From Bifidobacterium miconis (lineage in GTDB: Bacteria; Actinomycetota; Actinomycetes; Actinomycetales; Bifidobacteriaceae), in contig NZ_JAHBBH010000023.1 in the NCBI RefSeq assembly GCF_019331735.1, positions 1-42,257 on the forward strand: a DNA stretch of 42,257 bases, in the 5' to 3' direction. How positions within the stretch are numbered: position 1 is the stretch's first letter; each line of letters opens with the position of its first letter. A program made the translations under genes and the position numbers. This document shows, piece after piece, positions 17,247 through 25,918 of the stretch. The notes below the pieces were generated by a model. The model ran no database searches. It had not been told where the DNA came from and worked only from the letters and a program-made list of their open reading frames with translations.

Positions 17247-17948
17247 CTACCATTCGATGTCCGCGATCGGCGTCGGGTTCGGGTTCTCGGTGATCTCGGT
17301 GACTTTGCCGGAGCGGAAGCGGATCAGGCGGTCGCCCATCGGCGCGAGCGCCGAGTTGTGCGTGACGAGCGCGACGGTGATGCCGCGCTGGCGGCAGGAA
17401 TCCTGCAACAGCTGGAGCACTTCCTTGCCGGTGTTGTAGTCGAGCGCGCCGGTCGGCTCGTCGCACAGCAGCAGTTTCGGGTTCTTGGCGAGCGCACGGG
17501 CGATCGAAACGCGCTGCTGCTCGCCGCCGCTCAGCTGCGCGGGGAAGTTGTTGAGACGGCCCCCGAGCCCGACCTTCTCGAGCGTCTCGCGCGCGTCGAG
17601 CGCATCGGGGCAGATCTGGCTGGCGAGTTCGACGTTTTCAAGCGCGGTAAGGTTGGGCACGAGGTTGTAGAACTGGAAGACGAAGCCGACGTCGAAACGG
17701 CGGTAGTCGGTCAGCTGCGCCTCGTTGAACGCGGTGATGTCCCTGCCGTCGAGCCGCACGGAACCGGAGGTGGCTCGGTCCATGCCGCCGAGGATGTTCA
17801 GCGTGGTGGATTTGCCGGCACCGGATGCGCCGAGGATGACGGCAAGTTCGCCCCGTTCGATGTCGAAGGTGGCGTGGTCGAGTGCGCGGACGGCGGATTC
17901 GCCGGTGCCGTATTGGCGCACCACGTCGTGGAATTCAAGGAATGACAT
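17247..17948 (-). CDS. ABC transporter ATP-binding protein (MacB/LolD type)
   Basis: A 233-residue ATPase energising the FtsX-type permease. Walker A is GASGAGKST (residues 40-48), the signature is LSGGEQQR and Walker B is [30 protein letters not shown] sequence is the Q-loop region of this subfamily. The ATG at 17948 begins [10 protein letters not shown]; earlier in-frame ATGs would add a non-conserved extension. It is divergent from a TetR gene across 235 bases, which must hold both promoters. Confidence 0.95.
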   Translation of the reverse strand: MSFLEFHDVVRQYGTGESAVRALDHATFDIERGELAVILGASGAGKSTTLNILGGMDRATSGSVRLDGRDITAFNEAQLTDYRRFDVGFVFQFYNLVPNLTALENVELASQICPDALDARETLEKVGLGGRLNNFPAQLSGGEQQRVSIARALAKNPKLLLCDEPTGALDYNTGKEVLQLLQDSCRQRGITVALVTHNSALAPMGDRLIRFRSGKVTEITENPNPTPIADIEW

Positions 17949-18016
17949 GTCGATCGGCCCTCTCTTGCGATTGACTGTTGTACTGTTTTGTGGACTTGCG
18001 GTTCCAAGAAATACAT

Positions 18017-18053
18017 CAGTCTGTCGGGTAAATAAATCCGCGCAATCCGACAA
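18017..18053. promoter_or_regulatory. Inverted repeat between the ABC exporter and its divergent TetR gene
   Basis: TGTCGG (18017-18022) and CCGACA (18048-18053) flank an AT-rich stretch in the shared intergenic region. They are candidate half-sites for the TetR protein controlling both directions. The spacing is long, so this could also be two separate half-sites. Confidence 0.35.
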
Positions 18054-18183
18054 TGTGATGGGTTTTATGACAGGATCGGCTTAGTGGTGCCGAAAACACG
18101 ATATTGTGTTGAGTTATCACCCTTGCGGCCGCGAATACGACATCAGACCGCATCGCACGTATCATCCCCAGGAGGCACCGCAT

Positions 18184-18789
18184 ATGGCACGACCGAAAGC
18201 CGACGAACAAGGCGCGCCGGAGAAGATGCAGGAGGCGTTCTGGACACTGCTGGAGCGCAAGCCGTACGCGCAGATCACCATCAGCGACATCACGCGCGCA
18301 AGCGGATTGAACCGCAGCGCGTTCTACTATCATTACGCCAACATCCCGGAACTCGCCGACGACGCGATCGCGGCGATCTACGAGGAGCCGGGCGTGACCG
18401 CGTTCATCGCGCACGTCATTCGGCAGGACAACGACATCAACTCGTTGCGCGACTTTGCGCCCACATTCATCAGCACGCCGGAACATCTGGCAAGCATTCA
18501 CCGGCTGTCGCTGATCGCCGGCCCGCACGGGTCATCGGGGCTGGCCGCACAACTGAAGACCTACGTCACCGGAATCTGGCTCGCGGCGATCGGGCTCGAC
18601 GCGGATCGGCTCAATCCGGGGCAACGCATCGTATTGGAATATGCGGCCAGCGGCATGCTCGGCATCCTCGGCAAGGCGCGGATCCTGTTCACTCCCGAAG
18701 CCGTCGAATGGCTCGCCCACTACCCGCTTCCGAACATCGTCTCCCAGCTCATCAACTCGCTCAAAGACAATGCCGGCATGTCATCGTGA
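18184..18789 (+). CDS. TetR-family transcriptional regulator divergent from ABC exporter
   Basis: A 201-residue regulator. The helix-turn-helix is PYAQITISDITRASGLNRSAFYYHYANI, preceded by a short N terminus (ARPKADEQGAPEKMQEAF), a form common in the Gram-positive TetR group with a C-terminal TetR_C-like domain. The ATG at 18184 has AGGAGG upstream. Its position opposite the ABC ATPase gene makes it the likely local repressor of that exporter. The ligand is probably the exported compound. Confidence 0.9.
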   Translation: MARPKADEQGAPEKMQEAFWTLLERKPYAQITISDITRASGLNRSAFYYHYANIPELADDAIAAIYEEPGVTAFIAHVIRQDNDINSLRDFAPTFISTPEHLASIHRLSLIAGPHGSSGLAAQLKTYVTGIWLAAIGLDADRLNPGQRIVLEYAASGMLGILGKARILFTPEAVEWLAHYPLPNIVSQLINSLKDNAGMSS

Positions 18790-18836
18790 CGCACCGTCTC
18801 CCCGCCAAAACGCTCCTCCGGCAGCGGCAACGACCG

Positions 18837-19367
18837 CTAGCGGAGCAGGGCGTGGGCCTTGCGGCACACGTCGTCGTTGAGATCGTACAGGCGCTCGATG
18901 GTCGGAGCCGCGCGGCGGCCGGTGGCGGCGACGACCGCACGACATGCGGGATATGCGGCGATCCAGCAGGCAAAACCCGGAACGGCGAGGATGATCATGA
19001 GCGCGATCATGGAGGCGAGGTAGGCGAACGTGGCACCGGCGAGGAACGCGCAGCCGACAAGCCCCAGGCTCAGCGCGGCGATGCGCCCGTTGCGCGCCGG
19101 AGCGGCGTCCAGATTGGCGATCTGCGCGGACTGCGCCTCGAAACGGCGCTGCAGGCGAACGAGTTCGGTTTTGTTGTCGATGGCCCGCGCACGGCGGAGG
19201 CGCAGCGTGCGGGAATCAGCGTCCTGCAACTCCCACCCGAAGGCGCGGTAGCCGTCGGCGAGCACAGCGTTGCGGTCGGGGGCGGCGGTGACAGTCAGGT
19301 ATTCGTAGCTCACGTAGTCGTCGGCGGCCTGTTGTGCGTTCTGTGCGATCTGATTGGCGGCGGTCAT
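18837..19367 (-). CDS. Hypothetical two-segment membrane protein
   Basis: I do not recognise this 176-residue protein. The first ~80 residues are soluble and mixed alpha/beta (VSYEYLTVTAAPDRNAVLADGYRAFGWEL), resembling a small sensor or adaptor module. A charged helix follows (LVRLQRRFEAQSAQI), then two hydrophobic segments (IAALSLGLVGCAFLAGATFAYL and MIALMIILAVPGFACWIAAY) and a short cytoplasmic tail. AAGGAG precedes two adjacent ATGs (19370 and 19367); the second has the better 7-base spacing. It is encoded between the TetR gene and the two-component system and reads in the direction of the latter, 117 bases behind it, but nothing proves a link. Confidence 0.75.
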   Translation of the reverse strand: MTAANQIAQNAQQAADDYVSYEYLTVTAAPDRNAVLADGYRAFGWELQDADSRTLRLRRARAIDNKTELVRLQRRFEAQSAQIANLDAAPARNGRIAALSLGLVGCAFLAGATFAYLASMIALMIILAVPGFACWIAAYPACRAVVAATGRRAAPTIERLYDLNDDVCRKAHALLR

Positions 19368-19483
19368 CATCTGGCTCCTTGGTCCGCATTCGTATGAATG
19401 ATGACGTCTACCATACGGGTGTTGTGTTGGCCGACTGTTGAAGAATTGTTGGTCTTGCATTAAAAAGGCGCCGCATGCCACCG

Positions 19484-20569
19484 TCAGCATACGGCGGGAA
19501 GCGTGACCGTGACGGTAGTTCCGACGCCCCGACGGCTGCGCGCCGATATCGCGCCATGGCTCAGTTCGACGGCGCGCTTGGCCATCGCCATGCCGAGGCC
19601 GTTGCCCTCGGCGGCGTGCGCGGTGTCGCCCTGATAGAACTTGTCGAACATGTGCGCGACTTCGTCGGCGCTCATGCCGCAGCCGTCGTCGCTGACTTCG
19701 ACGATGACCGCGCCCGCATCCGAAGTCTGACGCAGCGTCACGTGCCCTCCGGGTTCCGTGTATTTGAGCGCGTTGCCGAGTATGTTCGACCAGACGATAT
19801 CGAGGAGGCCCGGGTCGGCATGGATGGTAGCCCGTTCCTCCACGTCGCAGTCGAACGCGATGCCTTTGCGGTCGAACATATCAACGAGCATCGCCGCCGT
19901 ATCGGTGAGCTGGCGCGGCAGGTCGTAGTCGACTGCCTCGGCCACGATGGTCTGGCTTTCGAGTTTGTTGAGTTTGAGCGTGTTGGTGACGAGGCGGTTG
20001 AGCCGAGCCGACGCGTCGGCGATGACTCCCGCGTAGGCGATGCGCCGTTCGTCGCTTACGGTCTTGCGCCGCAGCGCCTTGGCGTGGGTTTCGATGATGG
20101 CGAGCGGGTTCTTGATCTCATGGCTCACGTTTGCCACGAAATCGCTTTTCATGGTTTCGATGCCGCCCAGTTCGGCCACCATCGTGTTGAAGTCGGCGAA
20201 CATCTGGTCGGTCGCATCCCATGCGCTACTTCCTTCGACGTGCCGCGGCGCCACGTATACGGAGAAATCGCCGCGGGCGACGCTGCCGGCGGCCTCGCTC
20301 AGCTCGCGCATGGGCCGCTCCAGCCGTTCGCGGATCTGCCGGCCGATGAGCGCGGAAAACACGACGGCCAGCACCAGCCAGTACGCAAGAATCACCACGG
20401 CCAAATACCATCGGTTTCCCTCTGGCCACAGTCGCGGCAGCCAGACGATCAGGCTCGTCTGGCCTGCAGCCGCCAGCACGAACACTACGAACGACCGCAG
20501 CACCACACGGCCGGACACGTCCGGCGTCCATCGTGGTTCCTCCCCGCGCCCGCGCGATTCCCCATTCAC
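19484..20569 (-). CDS. Sensor histidine kinase with minimal (intramembrane-type) sensor
   Basis: A 361-residue kinase. Two membrane segments (about residues 25-45 and 53-77) are joined by a loop of only some eight residues (RLWPEGNR), so there is almost no extracytoplasmic sensor. HAMP, HisKA with phosphoacceptor H150 in SHEIKNPL, and HATPase_c with NILGNALKY, DDGCGM and GNGLGMAMAK follow. The start is GTG at 20569, which overlaps the response-regulator stop (GTGA), so the two are translationally coupled. Such short-loop kinases often sense through a partner membrane protein, commonly an ABC transporter; an FtsX-type exporter lies 1.5 kb away. Confidence 0.93.
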   Translation of the reverse strand: MNGESRGRGEEPRWTPDVSGRVVLRSFVVFVLAAAGQTSLIVWLPRLWPEGNRWYLAVVILAYWLVLAVVFSALIGRQIRERLERPMRELSEAAGSVARGDFSVYVAPRHVEGSSAWDATDQMFADFNTMVAELGGIETMKSDFVANVSHEIKNPLAIIETHAKALRRKTVSDERRIAYAGVIADASARLNRLVTNTLKLNKLESQTIVAEAVDYDLPRQLTDTAAMLVDMFDRKGIAFDCDVEERATIHADPGLLDIVWSNILGNALKYTEPGGHVTLRQTSDAGAVIVEVSDDGCGMSADEVAHMFDKFYQGDTAHAAEGNGLGMAMAKRAVELSHGAISARSRRGVGTTVTVTLPAVC

Positions 20570-21237
20570 CGCGGCACCGCCTTGTACCCGATGCCGCGTA
20601 CGGTGACGATCTCGAAATCCGTGCAACGGGCAAGTTTTTGCCGCAGTTTGGTGATGTACACGTCCACGGCCCTGAGATTGCCGTCGGCGGCGGAATCCCA
20701 GAACTCGTCCATGAGCTGTGCACGGGAAAACACCTGTCTCGGATAGCTCAGCAGCCGGTAGAGGATGCTGAATTCGCGCGTCGTGAGCGCGATCTCCTCG
20801 CCGTTCAGCGTCGCGGTCATCTGGTCGGCGTCCATCATGAACGCGCCGATAGCGAGACGTCGGCTTTCGGCGATGCGCGAGCGCCGCAACAGCGCCTCGA
20901 CGCGCAGCACAAGTTCGTCCAAGTCGACCGGTTTGACCATGTAGTCGTCGATGCCGGCGCGGAAACCGCGACGTTTCGACATGATGTCGTCGCGCCCGGT
21001 CGTAAAGATGATCGGGATGTTCTCGTCGACCGCGCGGATGCGGCTCGTCAGTTCGTAGCCGTCGATGCCGGGCATCATGATGTCGCAGATCACGAGATCG
21101 TAGAGCGTGCCGCGCATCGCGTCGAACGCGCGGTTCGCGTTGAGGCAGCCGGTCACGTCGTATCCGGCGTCGCGCAGCGTGTCGCAGGTGATGTCGTTGA
21201 GCGCCTTCTCGTCCTCGACGACCAGCAGTCTCGTCAT
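20566..21237 (-). CDS. OmpR/PhoB-family response regulator
   Basis: A 223-residue regulator. The receiver domain has the acidic pair ED near residue 8, phosphoacceptor D52 in ICDIMMPG and the switch lysine in MVKPVD. The C-terminal winged helix (LTTREFSILYRLLSYPRQVFSRAQLM ... VDVYITKLRQKL ... VRGIGYKAV) binds DNA. GGGGAG precedes the ATG. It is the first gene of the pair with the kinase. A perfect 14-bp stem-loop lies 14-50 bases before the start and might influence its expression. Confidence 0.95.
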   Translation of the reverse strand: MTRLLVVEDEKALNDITCDTLRDAGYDVTGCLNANRAFDAMRGTLYDLVICDIMMPGIDGYELTSRIRAVDENIPIIFTTGRDDIMSKRRGFRAGIDDYMVKPVDLDELVLRVEALLRRSRIAESRRLAIGAFMMDADQMTATLNGEEIALTTREFSILYRLLSYPRQVFSRAQLMDEFWDSAADGNLRAVDVYITKLRQKLARCTDFEIVTVRGIGYKAVPR

Positions 21238-21250
21238 CCGCTCCCCTTTC

Positions 21251-21287
21251 GCCGCGCGTCACCGATCAGTATACGGTGACGCGCGGC
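21251..21287 (-). terminator. Perfect 14-bp stem-loop between epimerase-like and response-regulator genes
   Basis: 21251-21264 pairs perfectly with 21274-21287 around a 9-base loop. It follows the epimerase-like stop but has no T run, and it ends just before the response regulator's ribosome site. It may be an intrinsic terminator of the T-poor kind or an attenuator. Confidence 0.6.
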
Positions 21288-21323
21288 CGGCGGGATCCGT
21301 CGAGCCCCGGCGGTTCAGGCGAC

Positions 21324-22418
21324 TCAGGCAGCGAGCAGCGCGTCGCGGCGGGCGACGAGGGCGTCGATCGCGGCGTCGCCTTCGATGACGGTGAACGTGA
21401 CAACCTTGCGCTCGGTGGCCTGAGGTGCGATCGTGTGCAGGTCGCCGCGCCGCTCGTGCCAGCCGCGGCCGTGCACGCTGGAGTTGGACGGTTCGAGGCC
21501 GACGACGTAGTCGCCGGAGCCCATCGACTTCCATTCCATGAAGTACGGGAAGTCGGCCGCGTCGAATTCGATCACGACGCCGAGGCCGAGCTTGCGGTTG
21601 ACGACGGCGGCGAAGCTGCGACCATTCGCGTCGGCCGCCAGATCGTGCAGGTACACGCTTTCGGGCTTGTTGTCGACCGGCGCGCCGATCTCGTTCCACG
21701 GGGTCGTGTCGGCGGCGGTCGTTTCGTCGCGCGGCGTGGCTTTGCGGCTCGGGATCACGACTTCGGCGCCCTCGTCGAGCAGCGGCCAGCCGAAGTTGCA
21801 GTGGTACATCCACATGAGCGGCTCTTCGCGGAAGGATTCGTTGGTCACCTCGTCCTCGACCGTGATCGTGGACGTGCCGTACACGGACGAAATGCGCCGG
21901 CGCAGCACCATGTTTTCGCCGAACAGTTCGGCCTCGCGCATTTCGCCGGACACTTCGAGCACGTACTGGCCGTCCTCATTCCAGTAGGCGTCGGAGCCGA
22001 CGTGCTCGGCGGGCGTGGTGCGGATGCGGCCGTGCATCGGATAACTGCCGGCCGGATACTTGGAGCCTTCGGGCGTCACGTACGGCGCGCAGATGTTCTC
22101 GAAGCCGCAGGTGAAGAACAGGCCGCCCATGATGGAGCGCTGCGCTTCGGCGCCGTTGGTGTCGAACTGGTTGCGGCCGTTGAGGCCCGGCTTCGAGAGG
22201 AACGTGAGGTTTTCGCCGCGGTATTCGATTTGCGCGATGTCGAGGGCGCGGTCGGCCATCGACATGAAGCGCAGCGGGCCGTTCTTCACTTCGATGCCGC
22301 GCAGCCCGTGCGAGCGGCCCTCCTGGTATTCGATCGGGCGCGTGTAGGCGGCCTGCTGCAGGCTGCCCATATGGGCGAGCATGTCGGAGCGGGCGGGATT
22401 GGCGCGATTGACGAGCAT
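21324..22418 (-). CDS. Aldose 1-epimerase-like protein (DUF4432)
   Basis: A 364-residue galactose-mutarotase-fold protein. GLRGIEVKNGPLRFMSMADRALDIAQIEYRGENLTFLS and the MHGRIRTTPAEHV stretch (conserved His) are characteristic of the DUF4432 group, with MWMYHCNFGWPLL and VVGLEPSNSSVHGR completing the sugar site. It would interconvert sugar anomers or bind a phosphorylated or acidic sugar. GGAGG precedes the ATG at 22418. Its promoter (-35 TTGCCA, -10 TACAGT) overlaps a LacI-type operator nearly identical to the GH36 site, tying it to the regulon 16 kb away. The exact substrate is unknown. Confidence 0.86.
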   Translation of the reverse strand: MLVNRANPARSDMLAHMGSLQQAAYTRPIEYQEGRSHGLRGIEVKNGPLRFMSMADRALDIAQIEYRGENLTFLSKPGLNGRNQFDTNGAEAQRSIMGGLFFTCGFENICAPYVTPEGSKYPAGSYPMHGRIRTTPAEHVGSDAYWNEDGQYVLEVSGEMREAELFGENMVLRRRISSVYGTSTITVEDEVTNESFREEPLMWMYHCNFGWPLLDEGAEVVIPSRKATPRDETTAADTTPWNEIGAPVDNKPESVYLHDLAADANGRSFAAVVNRKLGLGVVIEFDAADFPYFMEWKSMGSGDYVVGLEPSNSSVHGRGWHERRGDLHTIAPQATERKVVTFTVIEGDAAIDALVARRDALLAA

Positions 22419-22503
22419 GTGTACCTCCTTGTATCGGGCTGCATCGGCCGTATCGACCATATCAGCCGTATCGGCGTGATGCCGTGGATTTTTCCTCTCC
22501 CAC

Positions 22504-22540
22504 ACTGTACTCGATCACACACGGTTGGCAAGCGCTTTCC
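22504..22540 (-). promoter_or_regulatory. Promoter and LacI-type operator of the epimerase-like gene
   Basis: Minus-strand -35 TTGCCA (22526-22531), 16-base spacer and -10 TACAGT (22504-22509). The operator GGAAAGCGCTTGCC (read on the minus strand, 22527-22540) covers the -35 and differs from the GH36 operator by one base. Confidence 0.68.
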
Positions 22541-22676
22541 GCAAGCGTGCCGCGCCGATCGATGTCCCCGCCCGCTGTAGACTGGCCGTGACATCAACCG
22601 GCAAGGGCTACAGCGTCACGCGATAGCGGCCATCAGCGAGTTTTCAACGAAAACCACGCATCCGCGCATCGTGACG

Positions 22677-22705
22677 TTGACCGAAATCAGCTGGGAACCA
22701 TTATT
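22677..22705 (+). promoter_or_regulatory. Candidate promoter of the first MFS exporter
   Basis: TTGACC (22677-22682), 17-base spacer, ATTATT (22700-22705), 26 bases before the ATG. Two copies of CAGCTG (22688 and 22712) flank the -10. The 312-base gap from 22419 otherwise holds only the epimerase promoter. Confidence 0.4.
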
Positions 22706-22730
22706 CGCACCGCAGCTGAAAGGGACCATC

Positions 22731-24254
22731 ATGCCTGATTCACGCAATCCGCACGCCACGTCGCAGTACGCGACGCAACACACGCCGCGTATCACGCCGC
22801 CACACGCGTCGCAACGCGCAGCGCAACCGCACGCGACCGCATCATCCGCAACCGTCTTGACGACGCCAGTTCAGTCGGAACCGGCCCATCCGATCCTGCC
22901 GATCGTCATCATGATGATCGGCTCGTTCACCGCCATCCTCAACCAGACGCTCATGACGAGCGCGCTGCCGCATCTCATGCTCGACTTCGGCGTCACCAGC
23001 AACACCGCGCAGTGGCTGAGCACCGGGTTCATGCTCACCAACGGCATCATGATCCCGGTCACCGCGTTCCTCATCCAAAAATTCACCACGCGCCAGCTGT
23101 TCTTCTACGCGATCGGCATGTTCCTGTTCGGCACGCTGGTATGCCTGTGCGCGCCCGGCTTCTGGGTGCTGCTGGCCGGCCGCGTCTTGCAGGCCACCGG
23201 CGCGGGCATCCTCATGCCGCTGCTGCAGACCGTGCTGTTCCTCACGTTCCCGCCGAGCAAGCGTGGCACGGCGATGGGCTGGTTCGGCATGGTCATCGCG
23301 TTCGCGCCCGCGATCGGCCCGACATTGTCCGGTCTGATCATCGACATGCTGCCGTGGCGGTTCCTGTTCGTGCCGCTGGTCGTGATCGCCGTGGCCGTGC
23401 TCGCCGCCGCGATTCCGACGGTGCGCAACGTCACGCCGCAGACCGATCCGACGATCGACATCCCGTCGGTCGTGCTGTCGACGCTCGGATTCGGCGGCCT
23501 GCTGCTCGGCTTCTCGCTGGCCGGACAGTCCGGCTGGGCGGCGACCGACACGCTCGTCTCGCTGGCGGTCGGCGCGGTCGCGCTGGTCGCGTTCGTCGCG
23601 CGCCAGCTGCGCCTGCCACGCCCGCTGCTCAACTTCCGCGTGTTCGCGCGCCCGATGTTCACGTTGCCGATGATCGTGGTCGTGCTGGTGTTCGTCACGT
23701 TCATCTCGACGATGAACATCCTGCCGATGTTCATTCAGAACGTGCTGGGGATGACCGCGCTGCAGTCCGGTCTGCTGCTGGCGGGCGGCGGTATCGCCGA
23801 GGGCGTGTTCAATCCGGTCGCCGGACGCCTGTTCGACCGGGTCGGCATCCGTCGCATCGCTCCCCCGGCGATCGCCGTCGTCGCGGCGGCGTCGTTCGCC
23901 TTGTCGCGGATGGACGCGGGCACGCCGGCGTGGTATCCGGCCGCGTTCTTCACGCTGATGATGGCCGGCGTCGCGTTCTGCCTGATGCCGCTGACGACGA
24001 CCGCGCTCAACCAGCTCACCGGACCGCTCATCCCGCATGGCACGGCGATGAACAACACGTTGCGGCAGACGTGCGCGGCGATCGGCATCGCGATCTGCTT
24101 CACGGTCATGACGACGAACACGCGACCCGCGTCGGTCGCCGGATCGGCTGCGGCGGGGCTGGCGCACGGCGTGGATGCGGTGTTCGTCGTTTCGACCGTC
24201 GTGTCGGTCGTCGCGTTTGCATTGTCGCTGATGATTCGCGACGAGCGACGCTGA
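22731..24254 (+). CDS. MFS drug exporter, DHA2 (EmrB/QacA) type
   Basis: A 507-residue proton-driven exporter with about fourteen hydrophobic segments. ILNQTLMTSALPHL, NTAQWLSTGFMLTNGIMIP and LLAGRVLQATGAGILMPLL (motif C-like, RxLQGxGxG form) are typical of DHA2 pumps. The first ~60 residues are a hydrophilic His/Gln/Thr-rich tail without family resemblance. GAAAGGG precedes the ATG at 22731. It converges on another MFS gene with a terminator between. The substrate is unknown; no regulator of its own is adjacent. Confidence 0.9.
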   Translation: MPDSRNPHATSQYATQHTPRITPPHASQRAAQPHATASSATVLTTPVQSEPAHPILPIVIMMIGSFTAILNQTLMTSALPHLMLDFGVTSNTAQWLSTGFMLTNGIMIPVTAFLIQKFTTRQLFFYAIGMFLFGTLVCLCAPGFWVLLAGRVLQATGAGILMPLLQTVLFLTFPPSKRGTAMGWFGMVIAFAPAIGPTLSGLIIDMLPWRFLFVPLVVIAVAVLAAAIPTVRNVTPQTDPTIDIPSVVLSTLGFGGLLLGFSLAGQSGWAATDTLVSLAVGAVALVAFVARQLRLPRPLLNFRVFARPMFTLPMIVVVLVFVTFISTMNILPMFIQNVLGMTALQSGLLLAGGGIAEGVFNPVAGRLFDRVGIRRIAPPAIAVVAAASFALSRMDAGTPAWYPAAFFTLMMAGVAFCLMPLTTTALNQLTGPLIPHGTAMNNTLRQTCAAIGIAICFTVMTTNTRPASVAGSAAAGLAHGVDAVFVVSTVVSVVAFALSLMIRDERR

Positions 24255-24317
24255 CGGTTACGGTTACGGACGCGCGGCTGCCGTTCGTCGGTCGCGCGGC
24301 AGCCTCCCCTCGCTCAT

Positions 24318-24359
24318 CGGGTGGGTATCCTACGGAAATCCAGACCGGATACCCGCCCG
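24318..24359. terminator. Shared stem-loop between convergent MFS genes
   Basis: 13-bp stem with one G-U pair (24318-24330 with 24347-24359). It directly abuts the stop codon of the minus-strand MFS gene and lies 64 bases past the stop of the plus-strand one. No T run. Confidence 0.6.
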
Positions 24360-25841
24360 CTACGCTTCCTTCAGTTCCGGCGCACGGCGCGTCGAGAAGC
24401 GGAACATGAGCGCGGCGAGCACGACGCCGACCACGGCCATGCCGGCGAGCACCCACATGCTGGAGGCGAATCCCTGCACGTAGGATGCGGTCTCGCCCGC
24501 ACCGTTCCGGGCCGCGGCGGCGGAGAACTCGGACAGCAGCGCGCTGGCCACGGCCGTGCCGATCGCGCCGGCCAGCTGCTGCACGGTGTTCATCACCGCG
24601 GAACCATCGGCGTTGAGCCGCGCGGGCAGCTGGTTCAGCGCATGGGTCTGGTCGGGCACGAGCACGAATCCGGAGAACGCCATGAACACCGCGTAGGCGA
24701 CGGCCACCGCCGCTACGTTGCCGGACGCGGCGATGAGCACCGCGTCCATCACGGTCACGACCGCGAAACCGATCACGATGAATTTGGGCGGGAAATGGTT
24801 TTTGAGTGCCCCGCCGATCATCGGCGCCGCGACCGCACCGACCGCCGCGCCGGGCAGCAGCGTCAGCGCCGCGGGCAGACTGCCCAATCCGAAGCCGCGC
24901 TGCAGCAGGATCGGCAGCATGAAGTTCAGTCCGAGCACGCCGCCGGACGCCATGAGCAGGATCATCATGCCGAGCGAAAAACCGGGGTACGCGAACACGC
25001 GCACTTCGACCAGCGGCCGGGCCATGCACAGTTGCGCGGCGGTGAACGCAGCCAGTACCGCAATACTCACGACCAAGGTCAGCCAGAATCGCCAATCGCC
25101 GTCCCAGCTCGCGAAGAAGCTCACCGCGACGATCAGTCCGGACAGTCCGACGGCGACCAGCAACAGCGACGGCACGCTGATCGTCGCCTGTTCGGCATCG
25201 CCGGGATGGCGGATCTCCGGCACGGTGGCCATGCCGAGCAGGAACGCGACGGCGAGGAACGGCAGCATCGTGTAGAAGATCCAATGCCAGTCGAGCCATT
25301 CCATGACCATGCCGCCGAACACTGGGCCGATGGCCGGCGCGGCGCAGGTGACGAGGCTGACGATGCCGAGCATGGCGCCGCGCTGTTCGAGCGGCGCTTT
25401 CTCAAGGATGATGTTGGTGATGAGCGGCAGCGAGATGCCGGTGCCGAGTGCCATGACGAGACGTGCGGCGAGCAGCATCGGGAAGCTCACGGCGAACGCG
25501 CCGATCAGCGTACCGGCGGCGAAGATCGCGACCGACGCGACGAACAGGGTCTTCGTGGCGAAGCGGCGCACCATGAACGGCGAGCTGGGGATCGCGACCG
25601 ACAGGAGCAGCAGGTAGCCGGTGGTGAGCCATTGCACGGTGGACGCGTCGACGTTGAACTCCTGCATGAGCGTGGAGTAGGCGATATTGAGCGACGTTTC
25701 CGACAGGATGCCGAGGAACGTGAGGATCGCGAGCGCCACCACGCAGGCGACGATGGCCGTGGGCACGGGTCGTTTGCCGCTGGCGGGTGTCGTCCCGTCA
25801 GGCCGCTCCGGCCGGCCGTTTATTGTTGTGCGTTCGTTCAT
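24360..25841 (-). CDS. MFS multidrug exporter, DHA2 type
   Basis: A 493-residue exporter with about fourteen membrane segments. SETSLNIAYSTLMQEFNVDASTVQWLTTGYLL and ARLVMALGTGISLPLI are family hallmarks; CAAPAIGPVFGG is motif C, typical of antiporters. The ATG at 25841 has GGAGG upstream. The PadR gene lies 77 bases upstream on the same strand, so PadR may be the first gene of a two-gene unit and could regulate the pump, as PadR proteins often do. Confidence 0.91.
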   Translation of the reverse strand: MNERTTINGRPERPDGTTPASGKRPVPTAIVACVVALAILTFLGILSETSLNIAYSTLMQEFNVDASTVQWLTTGYLLLLSVAIPSSPFMVRRFATKTLFVASVAIFAAGTLIGAFAVSFPMLLAARLVMALGTGISLPLITNIILEKAPLEQRGAMLGIVSLVTCAAPAIGPVFGGMVMEWLDWHWIFYTMLPFLAVAFLLGMATVPEIRHPGDAEQATISVPSLLLVAVGLSGLIVAVSFFASWDGDWRFWLTLVVSIAVLAAFTAAQLCMARPLVEVRVFAYPGFSLGMMILLMASGGVLGLNFMLPILLQRGFGLGSLPAALTLLPGAAVGAVAAPMIGGALKNHFPPKFIVIGFAVVTVMDAVLIAASGNVAAVAVAYAVFMAFSGFVLVPDQTHALNQLPARLNADGSAVMNTVQQLAGAIGTAVASALLSEFSAAAARNGAGETASYVQGFASSMWVLAGMAVVGVVLAALMFRFSTRRAPELKEA

Positions 25842-25918
25842 GGGCGCATCCTCCGTTGCGACGACGATTGTTGCATGTCAAACAATGTGCCATCGTACCG
25901 GCGAATGTTACGTGAAAC

